From contig OX419760.1 of assembly GCA_948567375.1 (NCBI GenBank), forward strand, positions 31,310,001 through 31,374,000: a stretch of 64,000 nt of DNA. The letters run 5' to 3'. This document shows, in pieces, positions 47,161-59,070 of the stretch. The stretch is from Lunularia cruciata. Taxonomy: Eukaryota > Streptophyta > Marchantiopsida > Lunulariales > Lunulariaceae. The notes beneath the pieces were generated by a model that searched no databases, had not been told where the DNA came from, and was given only the letters and a program-made list of their open reading frames with translations. The position numbers and the translations under genes were made by a program. How positions within the stretch are numbered: position 1 is the stretch's first letter; every line of letters starts with the position of its first letter.

Positions 47161-50100
47161 CGGTTGACTTTAAGGGACAACACCGTAGCGGAACTAGGCA
47201 ATTACCTTCACGCATGTTGTAACTTTCTGGGTTTTAATGTCTGAAGAATGTCAAGTACATTCAGACTACGCAGGTGGTAGAATATGCCGGACGTAAAGGA
47301 TAGAGTTTGTAGTTCCGAGCCTGCTTGGATTTCGAGGAATCATATAGTTATGTTTTTTTCTAGTGATGCATTTAGAGCTCCTCATAGATTGTGTCGATCG
47401 AACAGGGATATCGAGGCATATATGGTTCCTATGGAACACGAGAGGACAAATTAGTCAAATACTGAAATTCCTTGAGCGAGTGTCAACCGCAGCAAGTGAT
47501 ATTTTATGATTGAGGTTTCGAGTGAATTCGAGTGAAGATCTGGTCCACACTAGCTTGATGGCCACGAAAGTATATGGCTATGAGGACCCCTTCAAATTCA
47601 AGAAATTTGATATTTAAACTTTGGATGATATAACGCTTGCTTGGACGGGTTAGTGGGGCCTCTGTGCCCATTAATGTTTTATTTCAAACGATTCTTTAAC
47701 CGTTCACGTAATTAGATTCACTTTAATAGTATCAACAGTTCTGACAACAGAAACCTTTATTTTAGTGGTTTTCCTCTCAAGTATAGTGTCATGGCAGTTA
47801 TTTCTGGTGATATCTTTCACATAATACGAAATTCGATCACTACTTCATTTTTTCTTTGAATTAAATTGAGGTGGTTCTATTTAGTTTGCCTTGTCCCAAA
47901 ATAATCAAGAAAAGCTCATCACGAGCTATTGTGAATGCATAGAAAAAAATGAAAAATATCACATTCCAAAATAAGACTAGTTTACACGAGTTCTCTTGTT
48001 TCAGATCTTGACTAACATGAAAATGCATTATAAATGGCATTCAAGTGAACAATACAACGACCCTTTCACTCACCTCCTACTATTGGCAGCGGATATATGT
48101 TACCTTCAAAACGTTCACAGACGCTGGGTCTTCACCAATGGGCAAGGATAGGAACTCTCCACCCGTCTAGCCCCTCCCCATCTACCATACATATCTTTAG
48201 AGAATCTGCATCAACCTATATCAACATTTCAACTATTTAGTGTACAACTTTGATTATTTTGTGCGTTACTTTGGTCATTTATCCAGGTAGAGCTTGGCCA
48301 TGGTTTCTTGGCTTTGTGAAGTTTTGGTGTGAGCCTCTTGCTCTGTTGCTCCATGCAAACTTCTTTGTGCTTTTGTACTCTCGTTTTCCTTGAGGGTATT
48401 CTATTTGAACTCCAGGTCATTGAATAGTGTTCATCATTGAAACTTGCTGATGCATACAAGCTAAACTATGTCCCTATCGCGGTTACTTGGTAGACAAACT
48501 GCCTTTTGTTCAGACCTCCAAATCACTCAAGCAATGGAAAACCTGCTTAGACTATCACAGCATATCATTCCATACGAATTCCATTTTCGTTACTAAAGTT
48601 GGTGGAGTATAGTACACTCTCTTTTTTAGCTACTTTTCCATTGGAGAATATTAAGGTGGCCTATTCTATTCTTATTAGGCGTTACCTCCCTAGGGTCTTA
48701 TATTTGGCATATACTTGCTTGCATATAGAGGTATGCGTTGCTACATTTGTGAATATTTAATAGTACTATCTGCTATATTTCTCCCCTTTGTTAGGGCCAT
48801 GCATGCTCACACAACTATCACATGAGAAGTATAACTATAGAAAGCTCTCTTCATATTCATAGGAGGTTGCATCTCATAGGGGAGGAAGCCCATACACCAG
48901 CAACATATATTGGATTATGGGCTATAGTGGGCTTACACAAGGGTCATTCTTTTCTGTTGTGACCTATCATGATACTGGATTCAGCCAGTTACACTTTCCA
49001 TTTATTTCTTTAGTTGGCTCACAACTTATTGCCAAGCCTTGCATGCACATCACTTCACAAATCTTATTGACTTTGTATCTCTAGACTCTAAGAATCTCCA
49101 CACTGACTTTAGAATATATATTCACACCCACATAATTATTAGCACTTTCATTGATGCATCTATATCTAACAGAGATAGGATTCTATCTTGCAGTGGGAAA
49201 GGCTCTAAAGCTTGGCTCCAAGCTTCTCCCTTGATTGATGACTTCTTGTTTACTTTTGAGTATTTTACCATAACAGTATGATTCAGGTAAGGTCTCCCAT
49301 ATCTAGCTCCCATAGAGCTTTTTTAACAATATGCATGTAGTTCCCTTATGACCTATACAGGATACACTTTTATGTGATGTAGCAGGAAGAGAGAACAACA
49401 GAGTTCATGATACAATGGCTCAGATCTGACAAAATACATTCGCCCATGTTCAGATTGAATGATGGTTGGACCACCTATTTGTCAAGTGTGAGCAGATATT
49501 ATAGCTTTCATGGATCACAGTTGCACCTTGCATGATATGATGGTAGCCAATCCACTGTAAGTAGAGGCATTGGTTTGGGCAGGTGCATAAGCAGAGCAGT
49601 AATGACCATTGCCTGTATGGGCAGGGAGGACCTATATGCACCCCGGCTATACTCATACACCTTACACCTTTGAGATTGAGATTTTTGGGCATCTTCACCA
49701 CTATTTTAATGGCCTCCTCATGGAAGCAGCACTAGGTTCCTTGTAGAGGAAAGGGGCATTGGCTGTCTCCCCATGCATACTCACTTCATACTATCACCAG
49801 TGAGTTCTATTCACTTTACAGTACACTCAAACTTTAGGTTTTCACCAAAGAGCTACAGTAGGAACACCTAACACAGGTAGGGTACTCTCCATTTACCAAG
49901 CATACCATTGGAAGACATCTATCATACAATTCAAGAGTAGACTTGACTTGACTTCCCTCTCCTTAGCTTTCTTGGGGCTTGTTCTTAGCATGCTTTTCCA
50001 TTGGCATGCCTTCTTGCATTTTTTATGTTTCTTTCATAGTTGCATGGGACGGGTCTCTCATAGGTGCATGGGATGTTTTTCCTCCCTACACTTGGTTATG

Positions 50101-50170
50101 AATGTATTACTGTCCCTTTCTTTCGGGGTGCTTTATATATATAGATAACTTTCTCCTTTGTTTGATACTG
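47161..50170. other. Long stretch without recognised gene
   Basis: AT-rich, with only short open frames. Minus-strand 48459-48229 has a charged frame that might be a coiled-coil scrap (gag-like debris). Near 50130 TTTATATATATAG resembles a promoter box and 48790 begins TGTTAGGGCCATGCATG, so a decayed LTR may lie between them, but I could not match two ends or a target duplication. Confidence 0.35.
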
Positions 50171-52523
50171 CAGCGTCTGCTTCCAATAGATGTGGAATAG
50201 AGAATGTAATTATTCCGCATATTTTTGCACCTTGAGCTTGTTCTCATAAATCAGTCCTAAGAACACAAAACCTTCGGCTGTAGGCTATACACTAATTTCA
50301 AGAGACTCGCAACGTTCAACACTAAATCTTCAAAGTGATTATTTGACCTCTGACTAAATCTTCAAAGTGAGGATTTGACCTCTGAGCTAAAACTTGAACG
50401 TCAACGAATTACAGGGCTGTCGCCGTGATAGTGATTGTGATGGCAACATAAAGGCTTAAACACAACCCCGTTTTCACGGGCCGCGTGGAGGTTGAAGGCT
50501 CACGGGTGGTCAACTCCTGAAGCTAGAGGTCTCCTCCGACGTATTGATGTTTATCTTCGTGCTCAATCCAGCAAATATTATCAGCACAGTGGACTCTGGA
50601 TCACTACAACGGATGCAATGATATCACCAGCATAAATGCAACTCTCCACAACTGCACGGGATTCGGAGGGAGCTGAAAATCACATACTGGGGTAAGAGCA
50701 AATTCTTGCATATATTTATAAGTGCAATTAAACTAGAGGACTTCCCCATTACAGAAAAATTCATATCTACTTCATATACAAGCTTGAGAAATTTCTCTTA
50801 TAGAAGTAACTGCAATGTATGGACATAAACTGATCACGAATCCGTACATACATGATATCCTCCCCTCGATGAACGCTATTTTGCATCAAAATTACACTCA
50901 TCCAAACCGTAAGTTTCTCTTCAAAGTGCAGTAACTGTCGTGACATGTTTTGGATACCTACAAATTCTTTATGGTACTAGCTCTTCTAGCAGTTACCCTT
51001 GTTCCCCGCCTGTAGACTGTGGAAGGTTGTCTGTATCGATTGATGGTCCACATCTGGAGTAAAGGGTCCGCGACCGCGTAGGATACAAGAAGGTTGGGAA
51101 GACCCCACCAAGCTGTACACGAATAAAACGTAGAGATAAAGTGAGGCTAAGCCCCAATAGTATCGGAGTATCTGGAGTAAAGTATGCAACGCAAGACTGG
51201 TGATAAGACTCATATGGAAGCTTTGAGATGTATACGCTTGATGAGAAGTACGTGATTTCACACATCCGTCCCCCGAGTTGGATTGGAAAAGGTGACACGT
51301 ATAGGAAAACCTCATTAAGCTGAACAAGGCAAAAATCTGGGCGGTAAATGGACTAAATTCCAATAACATTGGTTTCCCTTCATTGGTATAAATCTGCGCT
51401 ACATTGTCAGAACTATCCAAACTGTTTCAAGAACTTTGAACATGACTTTGCATATCGATAATTCTGCTTGATCAAAGTTACCCGATTGGCTCAAGCTTCA
51501 GACCAATCTCATTGATTACTGTAATTATAATCATGTTGAATATTTCTGGAAGGTTTTCTCCTGAGTGTGCGGCTTCCTGTATTGCAATTTGTTACCCAGA
51601 GAGTTCGTATATATCTTAAAAGATCAGATACTAGTATGGCACGAAGTTATTCTGTTTTATCCTTTTGTTGGTGGAAAGTGTGTGATGCTGAAAGCTTACT
51701 ATGAGGAAGCCAACATCTTGACGTACTTAGCATTTTTCTACCTCAGACTGATGCAGAGCTGCAGATAGTCATGGATAGAAACATTATTTTTACTTATTAT
51801 AGTTAATGTAGAGTACTCTATGTGATGACACTGCATAAATATATAAATAGTCCCCCAAAGGAAAGGGTAAAGGAGTACAAAGTACAAACAAGTGCAAAAG
51901 GAGCCAAGAGCGCAAGGCCCAAAAGTCGCACATGGCAAACAAAAACAAAATCCAAAAGAGGCCCACAGGTAGCACAAGGGAGAAAGCCTGTGGACAACCA
52001 ACCCCAACTAGAGAGAGGGAAGTCTAATCCTGCACTGTATGGTATAGATCTGCCAATGGTATATATGGTTGGAGTATTCTAGATGTGTTCGGTGTGCGTA
52101 CAGGAGCTACCAGTCGTCAGTGCAGACCCAATGCCTAAGTCTCGAAATTACATATTATATAATTATAATAAATCATTTTCAGCTACAAGGAATAATATAG
52201 GACCCACAATAATAAATTCTAGATATAAAAAATATAAAAAATATATAAAAAAAATTTGTAGGAAATATAATACAATTGAAGAAAATTTTCATTAGATATA
52301 AATCATCGATAAAAACACTTACTAGAATGGATAAGAAACAAAACCAATAAGTAAAAATTTCTACGCATCTTCTATTTTTATCACCTATATTTCTAGATCT
52401 GTTTGAATACAAATCAACTTGGACAATGGACAATGGCTTGAGTAAGATTCAAAAATTTACAGGGGCCTGAAAGGGATATTGCAAAAAAAAAATTGGAATC
52501 GTAACAACAGTTACCATCTCCTT
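50171..52523. other. Stretch without recognised gene, with a short tandem repeat
   Basis: A 32-bp unit (CTAAATCTTCAAAGTGA..ATTTGACCTCTGA) is tandemly doubled at 50322-50385. The largest open frame, minus-strand 51420-50986 (144 residues), has hydrophobic segments but no family likeness and no duplicate; I do not call it a gene. At 51840-52060 the plus strand is lysine-rich when translated, without a motif. At 52140-52330 the sequence is extremely AT-rich. Confidence 0.4.
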
Positions 52524-53066
52524 TCTGGCCATTGTCAATGTTGTTCCGATTCCAACTTTTATTTCCACAAGAGCAAGATTGGGAAATTTATTCGATGAGT
52601 CCAACTGTGTCTTTCTTTAAAATTTAAATCCCGTTTTAGGATTATTTAGAGTAAAATTGCAAAATCACAATATAAAATTAACATGCTCTTCCATGTTTCT
52701 CCATAGTTGCATATAACCCCTATGTAAGTGGTTCTATATCTTCTAAGTATTCAGAAACATATTATAAATAATTCTTTCTATCTAGCATCCAAATAAATAA
52801 AAAAGAATATCTTCCAATTAAGAAACTTGATGAGGTCTATCATCATATGCATAGGTCTTGAAAGATCTCTGATTTAGTTTCTAATATAAAATTTATTTAT
52901 TTTTTTTAAAAAAAAATTTATTTATTTATTTTATTTTACAGTTTTTTTAACAAACATCAAACCACACTGTGGACGAGCAAATGATATTATGGGTTCAACT
53001 CGTCCTTTGAAGAAATTTTTAATATACATTAAAATTTTCATAGTTAACCTATATTTCACTTGGGTA
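52524..53066. repeat. AT-rich repeat, second copy of 27425-27992
   Basis: Same start (TCTGGCCATTGTCAATGTTGTT) and end (CACTTGGGTAG). Here it is joined directly to TAGCCTAGGCCTCTAGAGAC, which in unit B lies at about 30808, so about 2.8 kb present between the two in the first locus is absent here. Confidence 0.8.
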
Positions 53067-53309
53067 GTAGCCTAGGCCTCTAGAGACACCTTCTTGCTAA
53101 GCCAGACATCAACTTCTCAGAGGATTCGTCAAGAAGTTTCAACTTCTTGATTTTGTCTACGCGCACCGGGTTCTGCGATCCAAATTTGCTATTCACAGTT
53201 GTCGACGAATTTACCTTGTGTGCAGTGTCTTACGCTTTTAGAAGGGAAGTGTAGCCCCGTCTGGATTTCGTGAGCAGCGATAGGAAACTTTATCACTCTT
53301 CTGTGCAGG

Positions 53310-54797
53310 ATGACTTCTGAGTCTGTCGGCAGATCCAAGACATCCCCAAGCCCAACTAAACCAATGTTAACATTCGAGGTAACTTGTGCTTTCCAGAAGT
53401 TAAGACAGCCTTCCTTTCATATGGGGGTGTTCCTTCCACGACTGCTTACAGATAATGTGCTGGTTGATTATGCTGCAGAGATTGAGTGACCACGTGTATT
53501 CATTGAATCCTGAGTTGGATCGGCAAGTAGAGATAATATTTTTCCATGGGATTCAACAACCAGGATCAGACACAGGGAATGCTTACTGGAGATCTTGGGA
53601 ACTGAGAAACGAAGACAAATGCTGGCTTGTGGAACTACTACCTAAAGTATGCATGACTCGCATTCTCTCAGTAACATACGAGGGTACAGCGGATGTCGGA
53701 AGCGTGCGTGTCGGCGGGACTGACGAATATCTCATATCGGAGAATTTGGAGGATCTTATTTCTTCCGGAGAAGTTGGGCAAAAGGAAAATGTCCCGGAGA
53801 TTCTTGTTGGGCAGGACTGAGGAGGAGGACTTCTGATCAAAGATTTTGTGCTGATGTTAGAGAAGAATGAGTCTTTCGAGCCTGCTACGAAGAAGAATTC
53901 TAAAAGGGCCACGTTTCTGAAGAACCTATCTGCGGTTTTCTTCTATGCTACACCCCACAGCGGATCAGAAGCAATAACAAAACTGACTGCAAAGATCCCG
54001 GAGGATTCAAATAACCTTATGTTTAGCCTTATGAAGGTGCTGAACACCGATCAGGCAAGGATAAACTCGGAATTCCTAGTTTTTCGGAAGGATGCAGGAA
54101 AGCGAATCAAGACATACGCTCCACACGCAGCACATGATACAAAACAGGTACTTAACCATCCCGAAGCATATCATGAGATTCACAAGGAGTGATCTCAATC
54201 AATTCCACTATCAACTAGATTATATCAAAACGTGTGGTAAAACATGAAGTGACAGAGCTATATACGTGCGTTCCAAACGAAACCATAAAGTCTGAGTAGT
54301 ACTTTCTTGTATATTTGCCTTCCACGCTTCATATAAATGTCGCTGCTTCTCTTGACTGTGAAAGAGCCCATATCCTACAATCAATTGAACAGTCCAATGT
54401 AAGCTGTTAAAACCAGAACCCACGAAATGTAGCCAAATCTAATTCCCAACTACATTGCATTCACAGGGTGGTTTTTATAGTGACGACCCTGTCGTACCCG
54501 AAGGATCTGCCAGGAGTGATAGCGACGTATTCCACACAATACTTGCCGGTCATTTCGGGGTGTGCCAACCCGAAAACAAAAAAAAAGATTAGCGATACTA
54601 AGCTCGCGAGCAAATGATAGAGCTGCTCGCCAACTCTTCTTGTTGATTCGCACAAATAACAAGGTGCGTGCTATGTCGGAGCCCTCTTCTCTTTAAGAGG
54701 CGAAACAAGCGACTCAGCGAAGTTCCTCATGAAGCACATGGAAGAGGCGATTCAGCGGAAAAACCCAGAGAAGCTTCCCGAGAACACAAGACCGTGA
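53310..54797 (+). pseudogene. Hydrolase copy C, pseudogene with disrupted active site and exon 3
   Basis: Exons at 53310-53378, 53479-54147 and 54467-54797 correspond to copy A. Exon 2 is open from its start, without the frameshift of copy B, until the nucleophile motif, which reads GQD then TGA (53809-53820), exactly as in copy B. After the stop the frame is still legible for over 100 codons (FFYATPHSGSEAI). Exon 3 is cut by a foreign insert at 54574-54702, just after the conserved HFGVCQPEN. Not functional. Confidence 0.85.
54574..54702. other. 129-bp structured insert in exon 3 of hydrolase copy C
   Basis: Absent from copies A and B, where GAAAAC is followed directly by GAAACAAGCG. It starts with nine A residues (a T-run on the other strand) and contains three dyads: GCTCGCGAGC, CGCAC/GTGCG around AAATAACAAG, and CCTCTT/AAGAGG around CTCTTT. 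No target duplication is evident. It may be a retroposed small RNA or a short non-autonomous element; I cannot name it. Confidence 0.55.
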
Positions 54798-55648
54798 TAA
54801 CGGTGAGGCGAGTCGATCCTCATTTGTGTACAAATATGGAAAAACTACTGTACAAAGTTTTACTGGTAGATTGGAGCATGTTCAATCTGGCGATGACACA
54901 TACAAAATTTAGGCTCCTGGAACATTGGAAAGACTGGTTAGACACTGTGAGATACCTTCTCTGTACTCCATTCACGAGAGGTGCAATACTGGCTCAGTAG
55001 TTGAAAGAAGCAGTGATCAATTGTGTTCTAAACAGACGGATAACTAAAACAACCCATGCTGCCATTCAAATTTCACTAACCATCTGAGATCGTCACTGCT
55101 CAACAGTTGCTGTGTGAAGTGCTAATTACCATTCCGAGTACAAGTAGCAGAAGATCAGAGAAATTTTCTATTCGTAGTTACTGAGCATAGCTGTAGTCCT
55201 GAGGAAGGCCTTTAGTTACCGTACTTAGCCGTGATACTTCCTTGTGTAGAACTTACACACCGCAGAATGGTTGGTAGAGCTCATCACTGATACTTCGGAT
55301 CATATCTATTTGTTAATTCTATTGCACATGGTCTCCTGGACCTCACGGACTGCATAAACATTTGATTACAAGCTCTCAACCCCTTCTGATTATTCTGAAA
55401 GAGTGGAACAGATAAGCTTCAATACAACACAAGTCTCCACGCATTTCACACGATACAAAATTATGTCTGAAATCGAAATGTCTTGATTCTGTGCTCGACC
55501 AGTGACCGCATCAGTAGCCTGTTTGTATATCGATTGCTGTCTAGAGATCTAGATCATCACTAAGCTACCAACAAACTTTGTAGGTATTTATAGATATTGT
55601 GACGAGATTCCTTTGCTGGTCCAAAAATACTCAAAATGGTTGATTCAC

Positions 55649-56082
55649 TAGAAAACGACCCGATATAAACCCGCACCTAGATCTGGAGCATATCAATATA
55701 TCCTGGTCACCTTCTTAGGTGTACGAGAAATCCACGAGAGTGTAAGAGCTCATATAATGGTCATAGATGTCATTCTGCTCACGCCATATATCAGTAGATT
55801 CGGCTATGAGCAAGAAATAGCAACGTTAGTATTGAATCTCATCAATCTCGGAACTCTGATCTTTTCAGCGCATGTGCAGGTAGCTCCTGATAAGGAAGTT
55901 CAGAGGGATGTCTCGAGATGATATTTAGTCAAAGGACTAGCTAATTACGAGTAGAGCTTTTAGACACTAAGAATCACCGAAATGGCTTGGTTGACTGATC
56001 AAAGTTACTTTGATTTTGACCAGGATATATTGATATTGATATGCTCCAGATCTAGGTACGAGCTTATATCCGTTGATTTCTA
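55649..56082. repeat. Second copy of the long inverted repeat
   Basis: Counterpart of 33251-33679. Arms 55649-55709 and 56017-56082; the right arm has gained a six-base repeat (TTGATA). Confidence 0.75.
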
Positions 56083-56083
56083 C

Positions 56084-56122
56084 CACACACATGCGTGTGT
56101 GGTGCCTACCTAGGCACCACAC
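56084..56122. other. Double hairpin, absent from the sister copy
   Basis: CACACAC-ATGC-GTGTGTG (56084-56101) overlaps a perfect 12-bp stem with a 2-nt loop, GTGTGGTGCCTA-CC-TAGGCACCACAC (56097-56122). The sister site near 33680-33705 has only CACACACAGTGCCACACACATTAG, so the palindrome was built or inserted after duplication. Confidence 0.8.
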
Positions 56123-56456
56123 GCCATGAAATACCGAGTTATTTCCTTCTTCTTCAAAGGCCCTGTCTAACTATCGGATTCGAACGTTAGAGTTATCAAT
56201 TCGACAAAATGACGGTAAAAAGTTGCTGGATATACAAATGTCAGCATGTAAAGTGTCGATGAAATTCTGAGCATAATCTTACACCAATATTCGCTTAGGA
56301 TGACTAAGGCAAGATATATGTTAGTGGGCCAGATCATGATGGAGAGAAGTCTGATAACCGTTCTCGATCTCCGCACTATTCTACACCTGGACAAGAGTTA
56401 AACTTTTCTGAGATGGCTCTCTTTTCGATGTTGACTGCAGAATTCGAGAGCCTTAA

Positions 56457-58990
56457 TTGCTTGTCTTGGAACTGGATCGTGCATACCCGAAACCTTTCCG
56501 ACGACTAGTGAATCGATACCGTAGCGTGTTCGTATGTCAAGTCCTCAGAGCCAATTTCGCGTTCTATTTCTCCTCAAACTGTTTATTTGCGACACTTCGA
56601 CAGAAAGTCCACCGGTCCCCAGATCTTGGCGCGCGAGTGGTTGGTGGAGATTCGTCTCTGGACATAGCTTCTAACACGCACTTGAAGTACAAAAAGTAGC
56701 TTTGAGCACAGCACCTTCATATCACGCGATGTGTGGGTCTCACTAGCAAAGCATGAAACTCTATGAACCAGGTTGTCAGACGACCAACTCTTTTAACGTG
56801 AGGTCAAAGTCCGATTAGCGCGGCCATCTTACAACGTGAATGTAGGAATTATAGAAATTCAATATCACTTTGTTCGGGAGAAAATACAAAGTCAAGAGAA
56901 CATCCCTGTGTGTATACCTTCGGAAACCTTTGGAAGAACAATCTGTTGATACTTTTATCAAAGGCCTTTGAACAAGGAGGTTAGTATGTTGGGAGTCAAC
57001 ATACTAAATTTCAAGGATACTGTTGAAAGTATCGTGGAAAATAATGTTTCTTGGACAATGCGTATTTAAAATCTAGAGTACGGTCTCTAATATTCATTCT
57101 GATGGGATTGAATATTGAACTAGAAAAGTCTGAGTAATCATAAGTGAACGGTCGTTGAGGTTAGATATGGATTACCTGAGCTGGAGTATATATAGGGAGA
57201 AGTTTGAGTAATTACTCCAAATGTAACTGGTCATTGAGGTTAGATATAGACTACCTCAACTCGTCCATACATATATAAGTAATAATGAGTAAAGTTGTGT
57301 AATAAATTGATATTCATATAATAAATGAAAGAAAATCTAGTCGATGAAACGAAGCAATGCTAGAATGTACAGTATCTGAATATGCAATGTAGATAGAAGA
57401 TACTAAGGACAAGTTCAAATTATGCAGCCATGTAGGGATCAACTAGCAGCTGCAGTGCAATGAGGTATTCCTCACTAATAAATTATATGGTTGCCCTCAG
57501 ATAGCACCCAAAAGGTTCAAGCTCGAGCTGATGTGGCGCATGATTTCGTCTTTTTACATCTCGCACTGCCCTTTTGGCACCATGGTTAAATGAATGACAA
57601 TCTATAGGCTCCTCTGCTTTCCACTGCTCAAGCAGTTTATCCACTTGAAAGCAAAGTATCCATCGGGCAGATGTTCTATTTCTTGGACCGGAGACGAGAA
57701 TCTCAACAAAATGAGTCAAGTGTAAGTTTACGTGACTTGTAATGTTCAGTGAGAACTCAAAAACCCTATCGAGATAAGAATCAAAAGACAGAATGAAAGT
57801 AAGTTGTACAATTGAAGAAATTCTCTTCATCACAAGCAAGCTCCGCTTGAAAAGAGAAAACTCTTAATAGTCTTTTATATGTTCCATCAACAAGCCTATA
57901 ACAACCCCACATCTCCACACTAATAATATAATCTGCAAGAACAGTTCATTCACATGAGTATACTATTCAAAAATGGCTACAGAGAAAATGTCACATTGTC
58001 ACTATTTGTATATTGTTACATTTTTATCCTCTTGAGCCAGAACTATTCCCAGAAAAGAGTAATGCAACACTATACACCAAGGCACATTACAGAAAAAGCA
58101 AATTTAATCAAATTACTTCCACAAAAGATTTGCCAAAAAACGTTATTGTTCTGATGGCCAGTGGCCCCAAAGGTCTTGTTTGGATGAGCAATGGCCTGGA
58201 AGGTCTCTCCCTCTGAATTACCCATGTCATGCATACTATAGAGCTAATGAGAACGTTCTACCCTTCCTAGAAAGCATTCTCCACCGCCATATTTTAGGTT
58301 TGGGACACATTGGTTTTTGTTATTCATGGTACTTCATGATACTCACAACCATCTAAGTTGTTCAATGCATCACCTCAATTTTTGGGAACCACCAGGGATC
58401 CAACACCCCGGTCAAGCCTGAATGCACATCCGCACTCCAGCACTTGCATTTGTACTTTGAGCTCCTCACCACTACTCAACCCAACTATCACAAAACATAC
58501 ACAACACTGACATTGATGCACTTAGGATCTTGGAGTCCCTTTACATTGTCCTCAAGATAGAACCCAACTTTCATGCACAACAACAAAAGAGTACACATAC
58601 ACAACTTGAAAAGAAAACATATAATTTGAAATTCTGGAACTGAACTTGTATTATGTTGGGGTGATTCCTCCTATTCCTTCTACAAAAAGATGGGGTGCAC
58701 CCACAACTATGTGATGCCATGATCCCATGGGTAACTCTGGACTGATTAAGGTTAACCCTAATGTACCTACCTTTTTAGACTGATTAAGGGCATGATGATG
58801 CAAACTACAACAACCGCTTTACTATACACTCTGCCAATTACAAGGCTCCACCTAAGCATCAAGAAAATGGTCCCAATGCCATGGCACTACAAAATTTTCT
58901 ACTTTATATTTGTACTATCATACCAAGGATCTATACAATTGTAGTACTTGGGAGTAATACCATTATGATGATCAGACCCGATGATTTGCC
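56457..58990 (+). other. Duplicate of 34033-36540, no gene supported
   Basis: The block around 56457-56699 keeps the same 80-residue open frame as 34033-34275. The stretch 57480-57840 is the counterpart of 35055-35424 with a 20-bp loss near 57640. Nothing here shows a recognisable domain. Confidence 0.5.
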
Positions 58991-59070
58991 ATCATGATGT
59001 TGTCTCATCACAATGATGCACAACTCTGATGGTCTCCCACCATGATAAGGTCTTACTCCAATGATCACGT

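Noticed and set aside
48790-50170. Possible solo LTR (TGTTAGGG start, TATA-like box near 50130)
   Set aside because: No matching LTR end in CA with a target duplication could be found.
50986-51420. 144-residue minus-strand frame with hydrophobic segments
   Set aside because: No homologue in the window, no motif, and compositionally plausible as chance; not called a gene.
51822-52082. Lysine-rich 86-residue frame
   Set aside because: Low-complexity translation without duplicate, start context or domain.
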